A stretch of DNA of 27,407 bases, from positions 1 through 27,407 of IMG/VR virus record IMGVR_UViG_3300045973_000246, one strand, 5' to 3'. Each line of letters starts with the position of its first letter. Within the stretch, counting starts at the first letter, position 1. The notes under the pieces were generated by a model, which was not told the DNA's origin, made no database searches, and was given only the letters and a program-made list of their open reading frames with translations. This document shows positions 25,070 to 27,407 of the stretch, piece by piece. The stretch is from a virus. Position numbers and translations under genes: made by a program.

Positions 25070-26626
25070 ATGGGTAACGGGTTGAGTTTTCAGACGAACA
25101 GGGGTCTACGTGACAATGACCTACAGGCTGACCCTGTCAAGGAAGTCGCTCCAGTGCCCGAGGTCGGCGCAGCCGGTGGCGGCAACAGCGCAGCCGAGGC
25201 CAAAGCCCGTGCGCTCGGTATCACAATCCAGGAACTGCGCCGCCAACAGGAAGACCAGTTCAAACAGCTTCGTCAGAAACAGCTCCAATCTGTTCCACCA
25301 GTCCAAAAGCTCGCAGACGGCGGCGTGATCGCCCGAGAGATCGCTCGCCAACGAGTCATCCCTCGCACCAACCCGATGCGTGACAGTGTCATGAGTCAGA
25401 AGTCCGATCCCGCTTGGCAACCTGACTATGAGCGGAATGGTGGTCACGCGCTTGAAGCACCGATGATCTCCCCCGACGACATCATCGGCACAGGACTTCC
25501 CACCAAGGCCGCTGCGATCGCTGCAAAGCTCGCTGGCGGCAAGACAGGTATGGGCGCACTCGGTATGCTCATTGGAGCTCGTGGAGCTGGTCAACTCGGT
25601 GAAGCTCGTATTCAAGACCTGTTGGCGAAGGAAATGGAAGCCTCTATCAAGGCTCGCCGGGCCGGTTTGGATGACCGCATGAAGTCCAACAGCGGAAAAG
25701 AGCTCGTTCACACAGGTTTCGACCACCGTCCGTTCTACGAGATCGGTGACGACACCCTGCTTCCACGACGCTATCAAGAATTTGACAAAGAAGTACCGCT
25801 CCTTGACGCTTGGATGATTCCCGAGCGCTTTCAGAAGGCTTACGGCGACCGACTTAGCGAGCTCAAGCTCGTGAACAGTACCGCAGACCCTGTCAATTCC
25901 GGGTCGTATGATTACGCAAACAACACGATCATGATCGGTCACGGTCCTTCCAGCAACCCTATCGCCAACGAGTTCTTCAAGCAATACCCCGTTGCTCGCG
26001 AACAGCGTATACGTCAGACAATGGCTCACGAATTAGGTGGTCACGCGATGCAAGGCGAGGAACGTGCGATCAACGGAACGACTCCGGAGCGGCTTTATCA
26101 GTACCTCACAGACAAACCTGAACCGCAACTGGAGCGTCACCTGCTTCGCAGTGGCTACCTGAACGACATTGGCAACGGTGCCGACCCATTCGCGATTTTT
26201 CAAGAGTACATGAAAGCCGGAGCGGACAACGGAACATTGGCTCAGCTCGCCAATTACATGAAAGCCATGAAAGATGGTCGCATGACTCCGGAAGACGCGC
26301 TCGATCAGTCTCGTTTTCATGAAAGTTCGGCTAAAAACTTGCTGGAGCGTCTAAATAACAAGGAAAAGCTCCAAGAACTGATCGATAAAGGTATCACGAT
26401 GCACATGCCGGACACCGTACAAGGCTCCGGTAAGGGCTACAAACCCGACGTTAAGATGCCTCAGTACGATCCAGCCGACATGTACTCGCTTTATCGCGCT
26501 AATGCAGGTGAGGCGCAGGCAGAATCAATAGGTCAACGAGTCGGAATGTCTCCAACTCATCGTAGAGTAGACCCATTTCAGTACGAATCCGGGATTCCGC
26601 TGGACTTTATGCACGATGTGCGGTAA
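25070..26626 (+). CDS. Putative virion-associated metallopeptidase-like protein, 518 aa
   Basis: ATG 25070 with GGAG 7 nt upstream. Residues 1-130 are low-complexity, Ala/Gln/Lys-rich (AAEAKARALGITIQELRRQQ). About 146-176 is hydrophobic and Gly/Ala-rich (KAAAIAAKLAGG, GALGMLIGARGAG). The core contains TMAHELGGHAMQ with H320, E321 and H325, a zincin HExxH site. A third ligand could be in the C-terminal ANAGEAQAES segment (about 477-486). That segment, followed by RRVDPFQ, resembles a motif in large polyvalent phage proteins (LPD group). It sits between terL and portal, so it may be a head or ejected protein, perhaps cutting host or head proteins. Activity is not proven. Confidence 0.75.
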   Translation: MGNGLSFQTNRGLRDNDLQADPVKEVAPVPEVGAAGGGNSAAEAKARALGITIQELRRQQEDQFKQLRQKQLQSVPPVQKLADGGVIAREIARQRVIPRTNPMRDSVMSQKSDPAWQPDYERNGGHALEAPMISPDDIIGTGLPTKAAAIAAKLAGGKTGMGALGMLIGARGAGQLGEARIQDLLAKEMEASIKARRAGLDDRMKSNSGKELVHTGFDHRPFYEIGDDTLLPRRYQEFDKEVPLLDAWMIPERFQKAYGDRLSELKLVNSTADPVNSGSYDYANNTIMIGHGPSSNPIANEFFKQYPVAREQRIRQTMAHELGGHAMQGEERAINGTTPERLYQYLTDKPEPQLERHLLRSGYLNDIGNGADPFAIFQEYMKAGADNGTLAQLANYMKAMKDGRMTPEDALDQSRFHESSAKNLLERLNNKEKLQELIDKGITMHMPDTVQGSGKGYKPDVKMPQYDPADMYSLYRANAGEAQAESIGQRVGMSPTHRRVDPFQYESGIPLDFMHDVR

Positions 26627-26630
26627 AAAT

Positions 26631-26659
26631 TTGCGTTGAGGTAGAGTTGGCCTTATAAT
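26631..26659 (+). promoter_or_regulatory. Sigma70-type promoter upstream of the portal gene
   Basis: TTGCGT (26631-26636), 17 bp, perfect TATAAT (26654-26659). RNA would start near 26666, about 23 nt before the GTG start at 26689. Confidence 0.75.
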
Positions 26660-26688
26660 GGCAAAAATATCGCCTATTCGGAGTTACT

Positions 26689-27407
26689 GTGGAACTTGAA
26701 GGTCTCAACCCGCTAACACTCGGCGACACTCCCGAAGAATACGTCGAGAATTCCGATGGGTCGGTTGACATTCCGACTGGCGAAGAAGTCATTCCTTCCG
26801 AGGATTTCTTCGAAAACCTAGCTGACGTCCTTCCAACCGACGAATTGAACGATCTTTCGTCCGAGTTGATGGAACTCATCGAAAAGGACAAGAAAAGCCG
26901 TGAAAAACGCGACAAACAGTACGAAGAAGGGATTCGCCGAACTGGTCTCGGCGATGACGCTCCGGGGGGCGCTGAGTTTGAAGGCGCTAGCAAAGTGGTA
27001 CACCCAGTTCTGGCCGAAGCCTGTGTGGATTTTTCCAGTCGAGCAATCAAAGAACTGTTCCCGTCCGCTGGGCCTGTAAAATCCTGGATTATCGGCGAAA
27101 CAACGACCAAAAAGGCTGAAAAAGCCCAGCGTAAGACCAAGTTCATGAACTGGCAGCTTACTACCCAGATGCAGGAATACCGGGACGAGTTGGAGCAATT
27201 GCTCACTCAACTCCCGATGGGAGGTTCCCAATACCAGAAATTCTGGTACGATGATCGCATGAAGCGCCCACGCTGTGAATTCGTCCCTGTCGATGAAATC
27301 TTCCTACCGTTCGCGGCCACGAGTTTTTACACCTCGCCTCGTGTTACCCATCGGCAGCCGATCACTCGGTACGAATTCAAACGTCGCGTCAAGTCGGGTC
27401 TGTATCG
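26689..27407 (+). CDS. Portal protein, 3' end outside window
   Basis: Starts at GTG 26689 with GGAG 5 nt upstream and stays open to the window's end (239 full codons visible). The first 70 residues are acidic (DTPEEYVENSDGSVDIPTGE). From about 95, EFEGASKVVHPVLAEACVDF then SSRAIKELFPSAGPVK is the family hallmark of portal proteins of this phage type. Then come SWIIGETTTKKAEKAQR and helices leading to RCEFVPVDEIFLPFAATSF. The portal forms the dodecameric ring at the head vertex through which terminase pumps DNA, and it follows terL as usual. Its own promoter lies just upstream, so it may be expressed apart from terL. Confidence 0.92.
   Translation, partial: MELEGLNPLTLGDTPEEYVENSDGSVDIPTGEEVIPSEDFFENLADVLPTDELNDLSSELMELIEKDKKSREKRDKQYEEGIRRTGLGDDAPGGAEFEGASKVVHPVLAEACVDFSSRAIKELFPSAGPVKSWIIGETTTKKAEKAQRKTKFMNWQLTTQMQEYRDELEQLLTQLPMGGSQYQKFWYDDRMKRPRCEFVPVDEIFLPFAATSFYTSPRVTHRQPITRYEFKRRVKSGLY

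Noticed and set aside
25081-25091. TTGAGTTTTCA also present in the 30-bp repeats, as a third repeat copy
   Set aside because: Only 11 bases match, and they lie inside the coding start of the metallopeptidase-like gene.
25121-26029. 302-codon minus-strand frame opposite the metallopeptidase-like gene
   Set aside because: Antisense shadow; starts within the HExxH codons and opposes the head-gene direction.
1-27407. Genome-wide reassignment of TAG as a sense codon
   Set aside because: TAG ends the SSB-like gene right after its DIPF tip and ends the nuclease gene just before a terminator, so it works as a stop. No suppressor tRNA gene was seen in the window.

Overview
The window is part of the genome of a tailed double-stranded DNA bacteriophage (Caudoviricetes). 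The evidence is a family A DNA polymerase, an SSB-like protein, a terminase small and large subunit, and the start of a portal gene, all in dense blocks of short overlapping genes. The gene starts use Shine-Dalgarno sites and several promoters look like bacterial sigma70 promoters, so the host is a bacterium and the phage uses its RNA polymerase. The host genus cannot be read from the sequence. No integrase, rRNA, tRNA or CRISPR array was seen.

Layout. (1) 1-15007, rightward: replication and nucleotide genes. These are the DNA polymerase (cut by the left edge), a small DnaJ-type zinc protein, a J-domain protein and a DHH phosphoesterase. Next, 4.5-9.2 kb holds an array of short coiled-coil genes built from shared, shuffled modules. 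It is followed by a dCTP deaminase, an SSB-like protein and winged-helix proteins. A three-gene cassette comes next (glycosyltransferase; HAD phosphatase fused to an APH/choline-kinase-like domain; cytidylyltransferase), and the block ends with a VRR-NUC-like nuclease and a bidirectional terminator at 15071-15098. (2) 15115-21098, leftward: small accessory and regulatory genes. They include a pentapeptide-repeat protein with 27 tandem repeats, a Myb-like DNA-binding protein, a DUF932 protein and a protein with two zinc-binding motifs. Several have related 5' leaders that carry a covarying 26-nt dyad. (3) 21099-21692: AT-rich non-coding DNA with promoters and a possible short RNA. (4) 21693-27407: packaging and head genes. 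A terS-like gene is followed by an 81-nt hairpin, a leftward gene, a 0.5-kb repeat-bearing non-coding stretch, terL, a protein with an HExxH motif, and the portal gene (cut by the right edge).

How the parts fit. Block 1 copies phage DNA and adjusts nucleotide pools; the embedded cassette looks able to make and use a CDP-activated alcohol or sugar, with an unknown acceptor. Block 2 probably reprograms the host and regulates timing. Block 4 packages DNA into heads. The least explained features are the shuffled coiled-coil array, two reading frames interrupted by an in-frame TAG, the repeated leader dyad, the hairpin after terS, and the kinase/cytidylyltransferase/glycosyltransferase cassette.
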